The notes under the pieces were generated by a model, which saw only the letters and a list, made by a program, of their open reading frames with translations, did no database searches and was not told the DNA's origin. From positions 1,054,001 to 1,118,000 of the forward strand of contig NZ_CP063533.1 in NCBI RefSeq assembly GCF_028751035.1: a DNA stretch of 64,000 nt, written 5' to 3'. A program made the position numbers and the translations under genes. Positions 55,823-64,000 of the stretch are shown here, one piece after another. Positions within the stretch are counted from its first letter, which is position 1, and every line of letters begins with the position of its first letter. Source of the DNA: Helicobacter winghamensis ATCC BAA-430. GTDB lineage: Bacteria > Campylobacterota > Campylobacteria > Campylobacterales > Helicobacteraceae.

Positions 55823-55913
55823 ATTAAACTTTCCAAAAATACAAAATTTAACCACTTATAAAACTTTATTACACTAAAATTTAAAATTCTATTTTGCAAT
55901 TTTAGGAGTTGTT

Positions 55914-57029
55914 TTGGAAGAGTTTGACTACTATGAAGTTTTAGAAGTTGAGCGTACAGCAAGCGGAGATGAAGTTAAAAAAGCTTATCGTAAAATGGCA
56001 CTCAAATATCATCCTGATAGAAATCCTGATGATAAAAATGCTGAAGAAATGTTTAAAAAAATCAATGAAGCTTACCAAGTTTTAAGCGATAAAGAAAAAC
56101 GCCAAATTTACGACACTTATGGCAAAAAAGGCTTAGAATCTAGTGGCTTTGGCTTTAACGATATGGAAGGAAGCATTTTTGATATTTTCAACTCTGTTTT
56201 TGGCGGTGGATTTAGTGGATTTAGTGGATCTTCAAGGCGTAGAAGCAATGAAAAATATCCACGCGATTTAGCAATAGAACTTGAACTTAGCTTTGAAGAA
56301 GCTGTTTTTGGATGCAAAAAAGAAATTGAAATCACTTACAAAAATGCGTGTTTAGCCTGCAAAGGGAGCGGTGCAAAAGATGGTAAGGTTACCACTTGTA
56401 GTGCCTGCAAGGGAAGCGGTAGAGAAACCTTCTCTCAAGGCTTTATGACTTTTGCACAAACTTGCTCTAAATGCCACGGAAGTGGACAGATGGTAGCTGA
56501 AAAGTGCGACAAATGTTCTGGAAAAGGATTTCAACAAGAAAAAGAAAAGTTTGAAGTTAAAATCCCTGAAGGTGTAGATAGTAACAATCAAATTCGCGTA
56601 CAAGGGCGTGGAAATAAAATGCCAGATGGCACACGCGGAGATTTATATGTAGAAATTTTTGCTAAAGAAGATGCGCATTTTATCCGCCACCACAACGATA
56701 TCTACCTTGAAGTGCCTGTGTTTTTTACTCTTGTTATGCTTGGAGGTAATATTAAGATTCCAGCACTCACAAAAGAATTAGAACTTAAAATCCCAATTGG
56801 AGTTAAGGATAAACAACAATTTGTATTCTATGGAGAAGGGGTTAAAAGTGTCAATAGCGGGAAAAAAGGTAATTTTATTGCCGTTATTAATATCATTTAC
56901 CCGGAAAAATTAGATGAAAATCAACGCAATCTCCTTACACAACTTCACGAATCTTTTGGCTATGAATATTCTAAGCCAATCTCCTGCCATGAAGGCTTAA
57001 TGGATAAAATCAAAAACTGGTTTAAATAA
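55914..57029 (+). CDS. dnaJ: molecular chaperone DnaJ
   Basis: DnaJ is the J-domain co-chaperone of DnaK. The 371-residue protein has a J domain with YHPDRNP and a Gly/Phe-rich linker containing a short GGATTTAGT tandem repeat. Four CxxCxGxG-type zinc motifs follow ([32 protein letters not shown]), then the C-terminal substrate-binding domains. The start is TTG, five bases after TTAGGAG. It is not adjacent to dnaK or grpE. Its stop overlaps ogt as TAATG. Confidence 0.96.
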   Translation: MEEFDYYEVLEVERTASGDEVKKAYRKMALKYHPDRNPDDKNAEEMFKKINEAYQVLSDKEKRQIYDTYGKKGLESSGFGFNDMEGSIFDIFNSVFGGGFSGFSGSSRRRSNEKYPRDLAIELELSFEEAVFGCKKEIEITYKNACLACKGSGAKDGKVTTCSACKGSGRETFSQGFMTFAQTCSKCHGSGQMVAEKCDKCSGKGFQQEKEKFEVKIPEGVDSNNQIRVQGRGNKMPDGTRGDLYVEIFAKEDAHFIRHHNDIYLEVPVFFTLVMLGGNIKIPALTKELELKIPIGVKDKQQFVFYGEGVKSVNSGKKGNFIAVINIIYPEKLDENQRNLLTQLHESFGYEYSKPISCHEGLMDKIKNWFK

Positions 57030-57583
57030 TGCAATATACTGGAATCCAAAATTCCCCCTTAGGGGAGATTCTAGTAGTTGATGATGGGAAGGCAATTTTA
57101 GAAGTACGCTTTCTAGATTTTACACTTAGTCCCCACAATAAAAATTTCTCTATCAAAACCCAATTTAAGAAAAGTGCTTTTTTGCAATCCAATTTAGCCA
57201 AAGAATCCTGCAAGCAAAGCTCTTTAACACTTACCGCTTTTTCACAGATTGAAGAATATTTCGCCCAAAAACGCAAAGTTTTTACCTTGCCACTTAATCC
57301 AAAGGGAACAGCATTTCAAAAAAGTGTTTGGGAGATTTTACGCACCATTCCCTATGGGGAAATCTTAAGTTATGGGGAAGTTGCAAAAAGATTAAATAAA
57401 CCAAACTCAGCACGCGCCATAGGCGGTGCAAATCACAACAATCCCATTGCGATTTTTATTCCTTGCCACAGAGTGATTAACGCTAATGGTTCAATCAATG
57501 GCTATGCAAGTGGAATCCAAAAGAAAATAGAATTACTAAAGCTAGAAGGATACACGCCCAAAAAGGGCTTGAGGAAATTATAA
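57029..57583 (+). CDS. ogt: methylated-DNA-protein cysteine methyltransferase
   Basis: This enzyme repairs O6-methylguanine and O4-methylthymine by irreversible transfer to its own cysteine. The 184-residue protein has the DNA-binding helix segment GEVAKRLNKPNSARAIGGA and the active-site motif IPCHRVI with C146. The Ada regulatory domain is absent. Coupling to dnaJ by a TAATG junction is notable. It converges with serA with a six-base overlap of the stops. Confidence 0.94.
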   Translation: MQYTGIQNSPLGEILVVDDGKAILEVRFLDFTLSPHNKNFSIKTQFKKSAFLQSNLAKESCKQSSLTLTAFSQIEEYFAQKRKVFTLPLNPKGTAFQKSVWEILRTIPYGEILSYGEVAKRLNKPNSARAIGGANHNNPIAIFIPCHRVINANGSINGYASGIQKKIELLKLEGYTPKKGLRKL

Positions 57584-59161
57584 AATAGCGTATTTAATAG
57601 AAATGCACGCTTCTAGACTGGCAAGCTCATCAAGCACGCTTTGAGAGATTGCATCATCAACAATAATTAACGCTAATGCTTCCTTACCATAACGCCCTAA
57701 ACGAAAATCTGCAATATTAATATTATGCTTTGCCAAAGTCGTTCCTACAAATCCAATAACACCGGGAGTATCATCATTTCTAAAAAGAATCATTTTGCCC
57801 TTTGGTTCAATATCAAGAGCAAAATTATTAATATTAACAATTTTTGGCGTATTTTCATTAAATACTGTTCCGCTTACACTAAATTTACCTTCTTGTGTAA
57901 GGAGTGTTAGTTTAATTTGATTTTTGTAAATTCCTTGAGATTCTTTGCCTTCTAATTTTACTTCAATCCCTCTCTCTTGTGCTACATAAGGTGCATTGAC
58001 ATAATTTACCTTATCACCAACTGTCGCATTTAAGATTCCAACAAGAGCGAAAGTAGAAAGCGAAGCAAGATATTTCTTAATCTCTCCTTCTGCTTCTAGA
58101 GTAATAGAACGCACCTCATCTTTATTAACTTGAATGGCAAAAAATGCCATTTTTTGCACAAGTTCCAAATAAGCCTTCATAAAATTTGGCAACTCATTTT
58201 CTTTAATTGGTAAATTTAGTGCATTAGGGAAGCTTGAACCTCTTGCTGCTTCAAGCGCTGCTTGCGCTGCTTGAATTGCAATCTTCTCTTGAGATTCCAA
58301 TGTATTGGCTCCAATATGAGGTGTAACATAAATATTTTTTAAATCTAAAAGTTTATTGCTAGTTCCCGGCTCTTTTGTAAAAACATCAATCCCAGCCCAT
58401 CTAACCTTTCCAGATTCTAACGCCGCATACAACGCATCTTCATTATATAATCCACCACGCGCACAATTAATCAAAATCACGCCATCTTTCATTTTCGCAA
58501 TCTGTGGCGTATCAATCATATTAATAGTTTCTTTATTTTTTGGCGTGTGGATTGTAATAATATCACAGCTTAAAATCTCATCAAAATTTCTTGTATATGC
58601 AATGCCAACATCAGTAGCTTTAGCAGGATTTATATAAGGATCATAAGCAATAACTTCCATTTCAAAAGCTTTCATACGCTTTCCAACACGACTTCCGATA
58701 TTTCCAAATCCAATAATCCCTAGCTTCTTATCTTTAAGTTCTGTTCCATACCAGTCTTCGCGCTTCCATTTTCTTTCTACTTTTAGCTGTGCATTTGCAT
58801 CTGGAAAATTACGAATCGCACTTAAGATATGTGCGCAAGTTAGCTCCACAGCAGCAATGGTATTTGCCGTTGGCACATTCATCACAACAACACCTTTTTT
58901 ACTAGAACCTTCAATATCTACATTATCCACACCAACGCCAGCACGCACAACAGCACGCAATTTAGATGCAGAATCCAAAAAACTAGTATCCACATCTGTG
59001 GAGCTTCTAGTAATTGCAACATCTGCTTTATGCAACTCCTTTTTTAACGCATCTTTTGGTAAATCTGCCAAATTTAGCATTGTTACTTCAGAATCTTTCT
59101 CTAATAAATCCAAACCACTCTTGTGGATATGATCACAAACAATAATTGTATATTTTGACAT
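57578..59161 (-). CDS. serA: D-3-phosphoglycerate dehydrogenase SerA
   Basis: SerA oxidises 3-phosphoglycerate in the first step of serine synthesis. The 527-residue protein is the long form. It has a substrate/NAD domain with GIIGFGNIGSRVGKRM and the catalytic histidine in VTPHIGANT, an intervening ASB domain, and a C-terminal ACT domain (NDDTPGVIGFVGTTLA) for serine feedback. It is the last gene of the leftward pheT-aroA-ispH-rpsA series. Confidence 0.97.
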   Translation of the reverse strand: MSKYTIIVCDHIHKSGLDLLEKDSEVTMLNLADLPKDALKKELHKADVAITRSSTDVDTSFLDSASKLRAVVRAGVGVDNVDIEGSSKKGVVVMNVPTANTIAAVELTCAHILSAIRNFPDANAQLKVERKWKREDWYGTELKDKKLGIIGFGNIGSRVGKRMKAFEMEVIAYDPYINPAKATDVGIAYTRNFDEILSCDIITIHTPKNKETINMIDTPQIAKMKDGVILINCARGGLYNEDALYAALESGKVRWAGIDVFTKEPGTSNKLLDLKNIYVTPHIGANTLESQEKIAIQAAQAALEAARGSSFPNALNLPIKENELPNFMKAYLELVQKMAFFAIQVNKDEVRSITLEAEGEIKKYLASLSTFALVGILNATVGDKVNYVNAPYVAQERGIEVKLEGKESQGIYKNQIKLTLLTQEGKFSVSGTVFNENTPKIVNINNFALDIEPKGKMILFRNDDTPGVIGFVGTTLAKHNINIADFRLGRYGKEALALIIVDDAISQSVLDELASLEACISIKYAIL

Positions 59162-59172
59162 AAACTCCTCCG

Positions 59173-59652
59173 TTAAGCTTTAGATAAAGTGTAATTAATT
59201 GCGTAGTGTTTAAGTTTCTCCAAAACGCTACGCAAATAATTTTCATCTTCAATGGCAACAACCAACCAAATATTTTCACCAATTTTATAGTAAGAATACT
59301 CAATATTATGCGCCCCAAACACTTGATTAATGCAAAAAAACTGATAATCATTAATCACACCAACAGAAACCCTAAATACTTCTTTTGTATTATTTTTAGC
59401 ATTATTTGCATAGAGAAGCTTAACTTGCAATTCAGAAGCAGGGTAAATAAACTCTCTCTCATTTTGCCCAGATAGGCGATCTAGCCAATCTGGCAAAGCG
59501 ATATGATCTAAATCACTGGGTTTTGCAAGCTCATAAGGGCTAATCTCTGGAAGCTCATAAATATTCATTGCACCAATATAATTACGAATTAGCACAAACA
59601 GCAATATGCAAGTAAAGATTGAAAAAATGCCAATCAACAATCTTATTTGCAT
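59173..59652 (-). CDS. conserved membrane-anchored hypothetical protein
   Basis: This 159-residue protein has one N-terminal membrane helix (about residues 4-26, LIGIFSIFTCILLFVLI) and a soluble domain of about 130 residues with no motif I can name. It sits between rpsA and serA, where H. pylori (HP0398) and C. jejuni (Cj0892c) have a protein of the same size. It is therefore a conserved Campylobacterota protein of unknown role, probably facing the periplasm. Confidence 0.85.
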   Translation of the reverse strand: MQIRLLIGIFSIFTCILLFVLIRNYIGAMNIYELPEISPYELAKPSDLDHIALPDWLDRLSGQNEREFIYPASELQVKLLYANNAKNNTKEVFRVSVGVINDYQFFCINQVFGAHNIEYSYYKIGENIWLVVAIEDENYLRSVLEKLKHYAINYTLSKA

Positions 59653-59667
59653 ATTTAAGCCTTAATT

Positions 59668-61350
59668 TTAAGAGATTTGATCCTTAATAATATCACCCAA
59701 AGTCATTTTATCGCTTGCATTATCATTGAAGCTTTTAAGATTTGCTTTTTCTTTTTGTCTCTCTAAACGGCGAACAGATACACGGATTCTATTATTCTGC
59801 GCATCAATGAGAGAAATCACGCCATTTATTTTATCACCAATTTTGATTTCTTCTTTTTTAAGTGGTGGCAAATCTTCATTACGAATTAATGCGTCCATCT
59901 CATCATCAATTTTAATAAACACGCCAAAATCTTTCACATCTCTAACAGTTCCAATTACAGCATCATCTATGGAATATTTTTTAGCAAACTCATCTACAGG
60001 AGATGCAATCAACCCCTTACGTGTTAAAGAAACGCGCTCTTTTTGGCGATCAATCTTAGCAATTTTCACCTCAACGCTTTCACCAATTTTCATCAAATCC
60101 TTGCATTTTTCGTTTTTATTCCAATACGCATCTTCATTGTGCAATAAACCATCAATTCCATCAAGTTTCACAAATGCGCCAAAGTCCGTTAAGGTTGCAA
60201 CAACACCTTTTAACACTTCACCTTCTTTGTGTTTTTTAGCAAATTGTTCAAAAGGCTTATCTAAAAGCTTTTTCAAAGATACTCTTAAGCGACGATCTTT
60301 AGAATCAATCTCTATAACTTCTACATCAATTTCTTGTCCAACCTTTAAAAACTCTTCTGGATTCTGAATATTTTTATTCCAAGAAATTTCAGAGATATGC
60401 AAAAATCCTTCAATATCATTTCCTAAATCCACAAATACACCATAAGGCTCAATATTGCTAACTGTAACCTTAATCGCATCACCTACTTCAAGTTCATTTT
60501 CCACTTCTCTCCAAGGATCTTCTGCTGTTGCTTTGATGGAAAGAGCCAAGCGACGCTTATCTTTATCATAGTTTAAAACCTTAATAGGCACAATATCATC
60601 TTCTTTATAAAGCTTAGAAGGATTAACTGGACCTTTATAGCTAATCTCAGTGTAATGCACCAAGCCCTCTACACCATTAACATCAACAAACATTCCAAAA
60701 CTTGTGATTTTCTTAACCTTGCCTTCTAAAGTCCCATTCTCTTTTAGAAGATTCTCTACAGCATCTTTTCTTACTGTATTTTCAAGCTCAAATAAACGCT
60801 TACGTGAAATTACAATGCTATCTTCTTCTGGTTTAACATTAATAATGCAGGCTTTGATTTTCTTGCCTTCAATCTTGCTACCTTCTTTAAAAGCTGCTGT
60901 AAACTTAGGCATAAAAAACTCAATATCGCCACTTTCAACAACATACCCTCCTTTATTACGCCTAACAACAACGCCTTCTACAATTTTATCTTTATAATCA
61001 TCGCCTAAACTTTGAATATACTGACGCACTTTTTCTTTACGAATCGCTTTTTTATAAGAAACAATAGGTTGCTCATTGCGTCTTCCTGTAATAACAATTG
61101 GTAAAGTATCACCTACTTTAAAAAGTAAATTCCCTTGTGCATCTAAAATTTCATCAAGCGCTACAATTCCTTCTTTCTTTTCTCCTGGAACTGCAATAAC
61201 AACTTGATTATTCTCAATAGCAACGATATTTCCTTCAGAAACACGCGTACTTTCCTTTTTCTCAAATTGCTCAAACATTGCAGCAAAATCTTCATTATCA
61301 TCAATGATGATTTTTTCTAATTCTTGTGTATTAATTCCTACAACAGCCAT
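59668..61350 (-). CDS. rpsA: 30S ribosomal protein S1
   Basis: S1 binds mRNA and helps initiation on structured or weak ribosome sites. The 560-residue protein has tandem S1 motifs, for example KKITSFGMFVDVNGVEGLVH, SNIEPYGVFVDLGNDIEGFL, ATLTDFGAFVKLDGIDGLLH and RDVKDFGVFIKIDDEMDALI. Two diverged N-terminal repeats precede them. This is the complete gram-negative type. It follows ispH and precedes the conserved hypothetical gene. Confidence 0.97.
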   Translation of the reverse strand: MAVVGINTQELEKIIIDDNEDFAAMFEQFEKKESTRVSEGNIVAIENNQVVIAVPGEKKEGIVALDEILDAQGNLLFKVGDTLPIVITGRRNEQPIVSYKKAIRKEKVRQYIQSLGDDYKDKIVEGVVVRRNKGGYVVESGDIEFFMPKFTAAFKEGSKIEGKKIKACIINVKPEEDSIVISRKRLFELENTVRKDAVENLLKENGTLEGKVKKITSFGMFVDVNGVEGLVHYTEISYKGPVNPSKLYKEDDIVPIKVLNYDKDKRRLALSIKATAEDPWREVENELEVGDAIKVTVSNIEPYGVFVDLGNDIEGFLHISEISWNKNIQNPEEFLKVGQEIDVEVIEIDSKDRRLRVSLKKLLDKPFEQFAKKHKEGEVLKGVVATLTDFGAFVKLDGIDGLLHNEDAYWNKNEKCKDLMKIGESVEVKIAKIDRQKERVSLTRKGLIASPVDEFAKKYSIDDAVIGTVRDVKDFGVFIKIDDEMDALIRNEDLPPLKKEEIKIGDKINGVISLIDAQNNRIRVSVRRLERQKEKANLKSFNDNASDKMTLGDIIKDQIS

Positions 61351-61415
61351 CTATGCCCTTTTTTAAAAAATAAATCTTGTAATTCTAATCAATCTAGCCT
61401 TTTAAAAGTATAAAA

Positions 61416-62240
61416 TTAATAGCTTTTAATTGTATTGACCACCTTATCAATAATCCAATTTGGAGTAGAAGCTCCAGCAGTAACCCCACAGAGTTGCTTT
61501 TCCAAAAACCACTTGGAATCTAATTCTGAAAAATCCTCTATCAAATAACAATCCTTGCAATATTCCTTAGAAATATTATAGAGTTGCTTTGTGTTTGATG
61601 AGTTTTTGCCACCGACAATCACCATTACATCCACTTCTTTTGCCAAATTTCTTGCAGAATCTTGGTTGTCAAATGTTGCATTACAAATCGTGTTAAACAC
61701 TCTACACTCCGAACAACGACTGATTAAATAATTTGCAATTTCTAAAAACAAATTAATATTTTTTGTAGTTTGTGAAACTAGAGCAACTTTATCGCGCAAT
61801 TTAGCCTTTTTTAGTGATTCTAAATCTTCTACCACCAAAGGCTCATTGTCGCAATAACTCATTACTCCTTTAACTTCGGGATGTTTCATGTCTCCAAAAA
61901 TTACAATTTGATAGCCTTTAGCACTCATATCCTCGCAAATCTTTTGTGGCTTTGTAACATAAGGACAAGTTGCATCAGTGATATTATTAGTTTTTTCTTT
62001 TAACTTTTGTAAATCTTGCTTTGGGATTCCGTGTGTGCGAATAATCACTTCCGCTTTTTTTGGAATCTCTTGAATATTCTCATTAACTACAACATTAAAT
62101 TTTTCTTTTAAACGATTAATCTCTTTATCATTATGGATTAGAGGACCTAGAGTTATACCATTTGGTTTTTTTTCTGCTAACTCAATCGCGCGTTTTACTC
62201 CAAAACAAAATCCATAGTTTTTTGCTAATTTTACTTCCAC
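61416..62240 (-). CDS. ispH: 4-hydroxy-3-methylbut-2-enyl diphosphate reductase IspH (LytB)
   Basis: IspH performs the last step of the MEP isoprenoid pathway with a [4Fe-4S] cluster. Using the GTG start, three bases after the aroA stop and five after AAGGG, gives 274 residues, the usual length, beginning MEVKLAKNYGFCFGVKRAIE. The three cluster cysteines are C12, the one in DATCPYVTK and the one in NTICNAT. An upstream TTG inside aroA is not needed. It is the isoprenoid partner of ispA elsewhere in the window. Confidence 0.96.
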   Translation of the reverse strand: MEVKLAKNYGFCFGVKRAIELAEKKPNGITLGPLIHNDKEINRLKEKFNVVVNENIQEIPKKAEVIIRTHGIPKQDLQKLKEKTNNITDATCPYVTKPQKICEDMSAKGYQIVIFGDMKHPEVKGVMSYCDNEPLVVEDLESLKKAKLRDKVALVSQTTKNINLFLEIANYLISRCSECRVFNTICNATFDNQDSARNLAKEVDVMVIVGGKNSSNTKQLYNISKEYCKDCYLIEDFSELDSKWFLEKQLCGVTAGASTPNWIIDKVVNTIKSY

Positions 62241-62242
62241 GC

Positions 62243-63547
62243 TTACCCTTTTTGGCAAATTTTTGTAAGAGATTGTAAAATTTCCAAAAAATTTGGAAAG
62301 GACACATTAATACACTCAGCATTTTCAATCTCCATTCCACTTTTCAATCCAGCAACTGCAAAACTCATCGCAATTCTATGATCCCCAAAGCTATCCACAC
62401 AAGCTTTTTTTAACATTCCACCCACAATGTAAAATCCATCGTCTAACTCTTGCGCTTCAATCCCACAAGCCCTAAGATTTTCTACAACTGCCTTGATTCT
62501 ATCTGTTTCTTTAACACGCAATTCTTTCGCGTTTTTAACTACACTTTTCCCCTTGGCACAAGCCATTGCAATGGCTAATGCTGGAATCTCATCAATCAAC
62601 CAAGAAATTTTCTCACTCAATTCCACAGCCTTTAGACTCTCTGGTGCATTTATGATAATATCGCCGATACTTTCATAAGTTTTTGAAGTTTCTTTATAAG
62701 TTATTGTAACGCCCATTTTTTCAAGCACACTAAAAGCTTCAATGCGTGTTTTATTAAGTAAAACATTGCGCAAAATTCCTCTAGAATTTGGCGTAATTGC
62801 AACTGCCACCGCAAAGAAAAATGCACTAGAAGGATCTGCTGGAATTTCTAAATTCAACGGTTCTAATTTACTTTTTAATGGCTTTATTTTAATCTCAACT
62901 GCACCATTTTTATCTATTGCAGATTCTATCTCCGCTCCCATTCCTTTTAGCATTTTTTCACTATGATCACGGCTTAATTCTGGTTCTTGATAAACACTCT
63001 CACCCTTGGCAAAAAGCGCGCTTAAAAGCATAGCAGATTTAATTTGCGCACTTGGAATCTTGCTAGTATAAAAAAAGGATTCCAACTTTGGATTCCCTTT
63101 AATAACCAAAGGCGCAAACTCACCACTGCTTCTCCCTAAAATCTCCGCACCAATACTTCTTAAAGGCTCAACAATTCGCTTCATAGGGCGTTTATTAAGA
63201 TACATATCCCCACTTAAAACAAAGATTCCATTTTGCGCACTTAATAGCCCAAGATACAGGCGCATTGCTGTCCCTGCATTACCACAATACAGAATCGTAT
63301 TGGGCTCTTGAATGTTTTTTGGCGGTGTTAGCAACAATCCCCCATGACATTTTTCAACGCTTAAACCTAGTTTTTTTGCAATCTCTAGCGTATCTAGCGT
63401 ATCTTCGCCCTCTAAATAATTCTTTACAAAACTAGGCTTATCACTAAGAAGCGCGAACATTGCGCAACGATGTGAAATAGACTTATCAGAAGCAATCTTG
63501 TCTGTTTCTAGCTCAAAACCTTGTGTTTTGCTAACTTCTAACTTCAT
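62243..63547 (-). CDS. aroA: 3-phosphoshikimate 1-carboxyvinyltransferase (EPSP synthase)
   Basis: AroA makes EPSP in the shikimate pathway. The 434-residue protein shows the N-terminal DKSISHRCAMFALLSD, the substrate motif YCGNAGTAMRLYLGLLSA and the C-terminal ELRVKETDRIKAVVENL and SFGDHRIAMSFAVAGL. Its ATG overlaps the pheT stop by four bases (ATGA). A direct pair of the GATTCCA word (one copy GATTCCAACTT) encodes PKLESFF in a variable loop. Confidence 0.97.
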   Translation of the reverse strand: MKLEVSKTQGFELETDKIASDKSISHRCAMFALLSDKPSFVKNYLEGEDTLDTLEIAKKLGLSVEKCHGGLLLTPPKNIQEPNTILYCGNAGTAMRLYLGLLSAQNGIFVLSGDMYLNKRPMKRIVEPLRSIGAEILGRSSGEFAPLVIKGNPKLESFFYTSKIPSAQIKSAMLLSALFAKGESVYQEPELSRDHSEKMLKGMGAEIESAIDKNGAVEIKIKPLKSKLEPLNLEIPADPSSAFFFAVAVAITPNSRGILRNVLLNKTRIEAFSVLEKMGVTITYKETSKTYESIGDIIINAPESLKAVELSEKISWLIDEIPALAIAMACAKGKSVVKNAKELRVKETDRIKAVVENLRACGIEAQELDDGFYIVGGMLKKACVDSFGDHRIAMSFAVAGLKSGMEIENAECINVSFPNFLEILQSLTKICQKG

Positions 63548-64000
63548 CGCAATTCTACTCCAAAGGAATTTTTAAGCTCTTCTAACACAACCTCCAAAGC
63601 TGCATTAATATCCTTTTCTTCCAGTGTTTTGACATCTGATTGCAAAGCAAAGCGAATCGTCAAACTCATTTTATCTTGCAAGGTGGAATCCTCATAAATA
63701 TCAAGCGGATAAAATCCAACTATGCTAGGCACTTTTAAGCTTTCAATACATTTTCTAATCTCATAATATGGAATCTTTTTATCCAAAACTACGCTTAAAT
63801 CTCTCTGTGCTTTTTGAAACTTTGAATACATTTGCACTTGTGGAATCGCTTCGGTTAGCAAGTCCAAATCTAACTCACAAAGATAAGTTTCATCTAATCC
63901 AAACTCGCTAGCAAATTGTGGATGCAAGGTTGCAATCACGCCCACTTCTTTGCCATTTTGAAGCACCTTTGCACATTGTCCGCTATGAAATAGCTTAATT
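63544..64000 (-). CDS. pheT: phenylalanyl-tRNA synthetase beta subunit, C-terminal part (runs off the right edge)
   Basis: Only the last 151 codons are in the window. The frame stays open to the edge, so the start lies beyond it. The sequence includes HSGQCAKVLQNGKEVGVIA and LHPQFASEFGL, typical of the end of the catalytic-like module. The complete C-terminal anticodon-binding FDX-ACB domain follows (FQKAQRDLSVVLDKKIPYYE to the end). It leads the pheT-aroA-ispH-rpsA series. Confidence 0.95.
   Translation of the reverse strand, partial: IKLFHSGQCAKVLQNGKEVGVIATLHPQFASEFGLDETYLCELDLDLLTEAIPQVQMYSKFQKAQRDLSVVLDKKIPYYEIRKCIESLKVPSIVGFYPLDIYEDSTLQDKMSLTIRFALQSDVKTLEEKDINAALEVVLEELKNSFGVELR

Noticed and set aside
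1-64000. tRNA, rRNA, CRISPR, prophage or insertion sequence
   Set aside because: No cloverleaf, array of regular repeats, integrase, transposase or terminal inverted repeats was seen. All gaps are short and accounted for by promoters or gene ends.

Overview
The window is about one third G+C, gene-dense chromosomal DNA from a member of the Campylobacterota, most likely a Helicobacter (enterohepatic type) or a close relative. The evidence is conserved gene order that I recognise from Helicobacter and Campylobacter: lnt / cvpA-lysS-glyA-DUF1882-SPOR, rluD-waaA-flgZ-nif3-glyQ, panD-ybaB-PDZ-ispA-surE, rplU-rpmA-obg-proB, and pheT-aroA-ispH-rpsA-(hypothetical)-serA. I also see a TlpD-type CZB chemoreceptor, a Maf-type flagellin-glycosylation protein, FlgP and sigma54 flagellar promoters. 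No rRNA, tRNA, CRISPR array, prophage or insertion sequence was found.

Layout. 1-4.97 kb: hypF (hydrogenase maturation) diverges from thiE, a LOG-family gene and rarA. 5-12 kb: a transmembrane chemoreceptor, then the minus-strand run cvpA-lysS-glyA-DUF1882-SPOR. 11.5-15.7 kb: yajQ-lnt faces a phosphatase coupled to a Pit phosphate permease. 15.8-19.4 kb: an FmdE-family protein followed by a complete Fec/Btu-type metal ABC importer. 19.5-24 kb: tlpD, hypBC, ribA, moeA. 23.5-29.2 kb: a long tightly packed minus-strand series (panD, ybaB, PDZ protein, ispA, surE, tcdA, a 53-residue acidic protein, an N-carbamoylputrescine amidase homologue, a methyltransferase). 29.3-34 kb: an NodT-MacA-MacB efflux operon with MacB split in two. 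34.2-37.2 kb: rplU-rpmA-obg-proB and ridA. 37.2-39.3 kb: an exported Pro/Lys-rich protein and the molybdenum cofactor genes moaD-moaE-mobB-mogA. 39.3-47.9 kb: cyclophilin, prs, maf, flgP, a lipoprotein, small enzymes, a TPR lipoprotein, an SDR and flgH. 48-57.6 kb: thrC, glyQ, nif3, flgZ, waaA, rluD, a K+/H+ antiporter, recR, dnaJ, ogt. 57.6-64 kb: serA to pheT, which runs off the right edge.

How genes fit together. Hydrogenase maturation (hypF, hypBC), molybdenum cofactor synthesis (moeA, moaDE, mobB, mogA) and metal/phosphate import serve anaerobic respiration and metalloenzymes. Flagellar genes (maf, flgP, flgH, flgZ) and two chemoreceptors form a motility theme, with two good sigma54 promoters, one buried in the 3' end of maf. 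Neighbouring genes very often overlap by 1, 4 or 8 bases (TAATG or ATGA junctions), so translational coupling is the rule.

The most unusual thing is not a gene. The word GATTCCA/TGGAATC, and a longer core GATTCCAACTT, is scattered through the whole window on both strands far above expectation. It often lies as inverted pairs that make terminator-like hairpins or encode DSN / KLES peptides. It resembles a DNA uptake signal or other genome-wide signal word. Other points of interest are an FmdE gene with no canonical start codon (apparent AUA), an A13 tract in the tlpD promoter, a T10 tract in a flagellar-neighbourhood lipoprotein gene, a 14-bp inverted repeat carrying both -10 boxes of the divergent hypB and ribA promoters, and two unannotated small proteins (29 and 53 residues).
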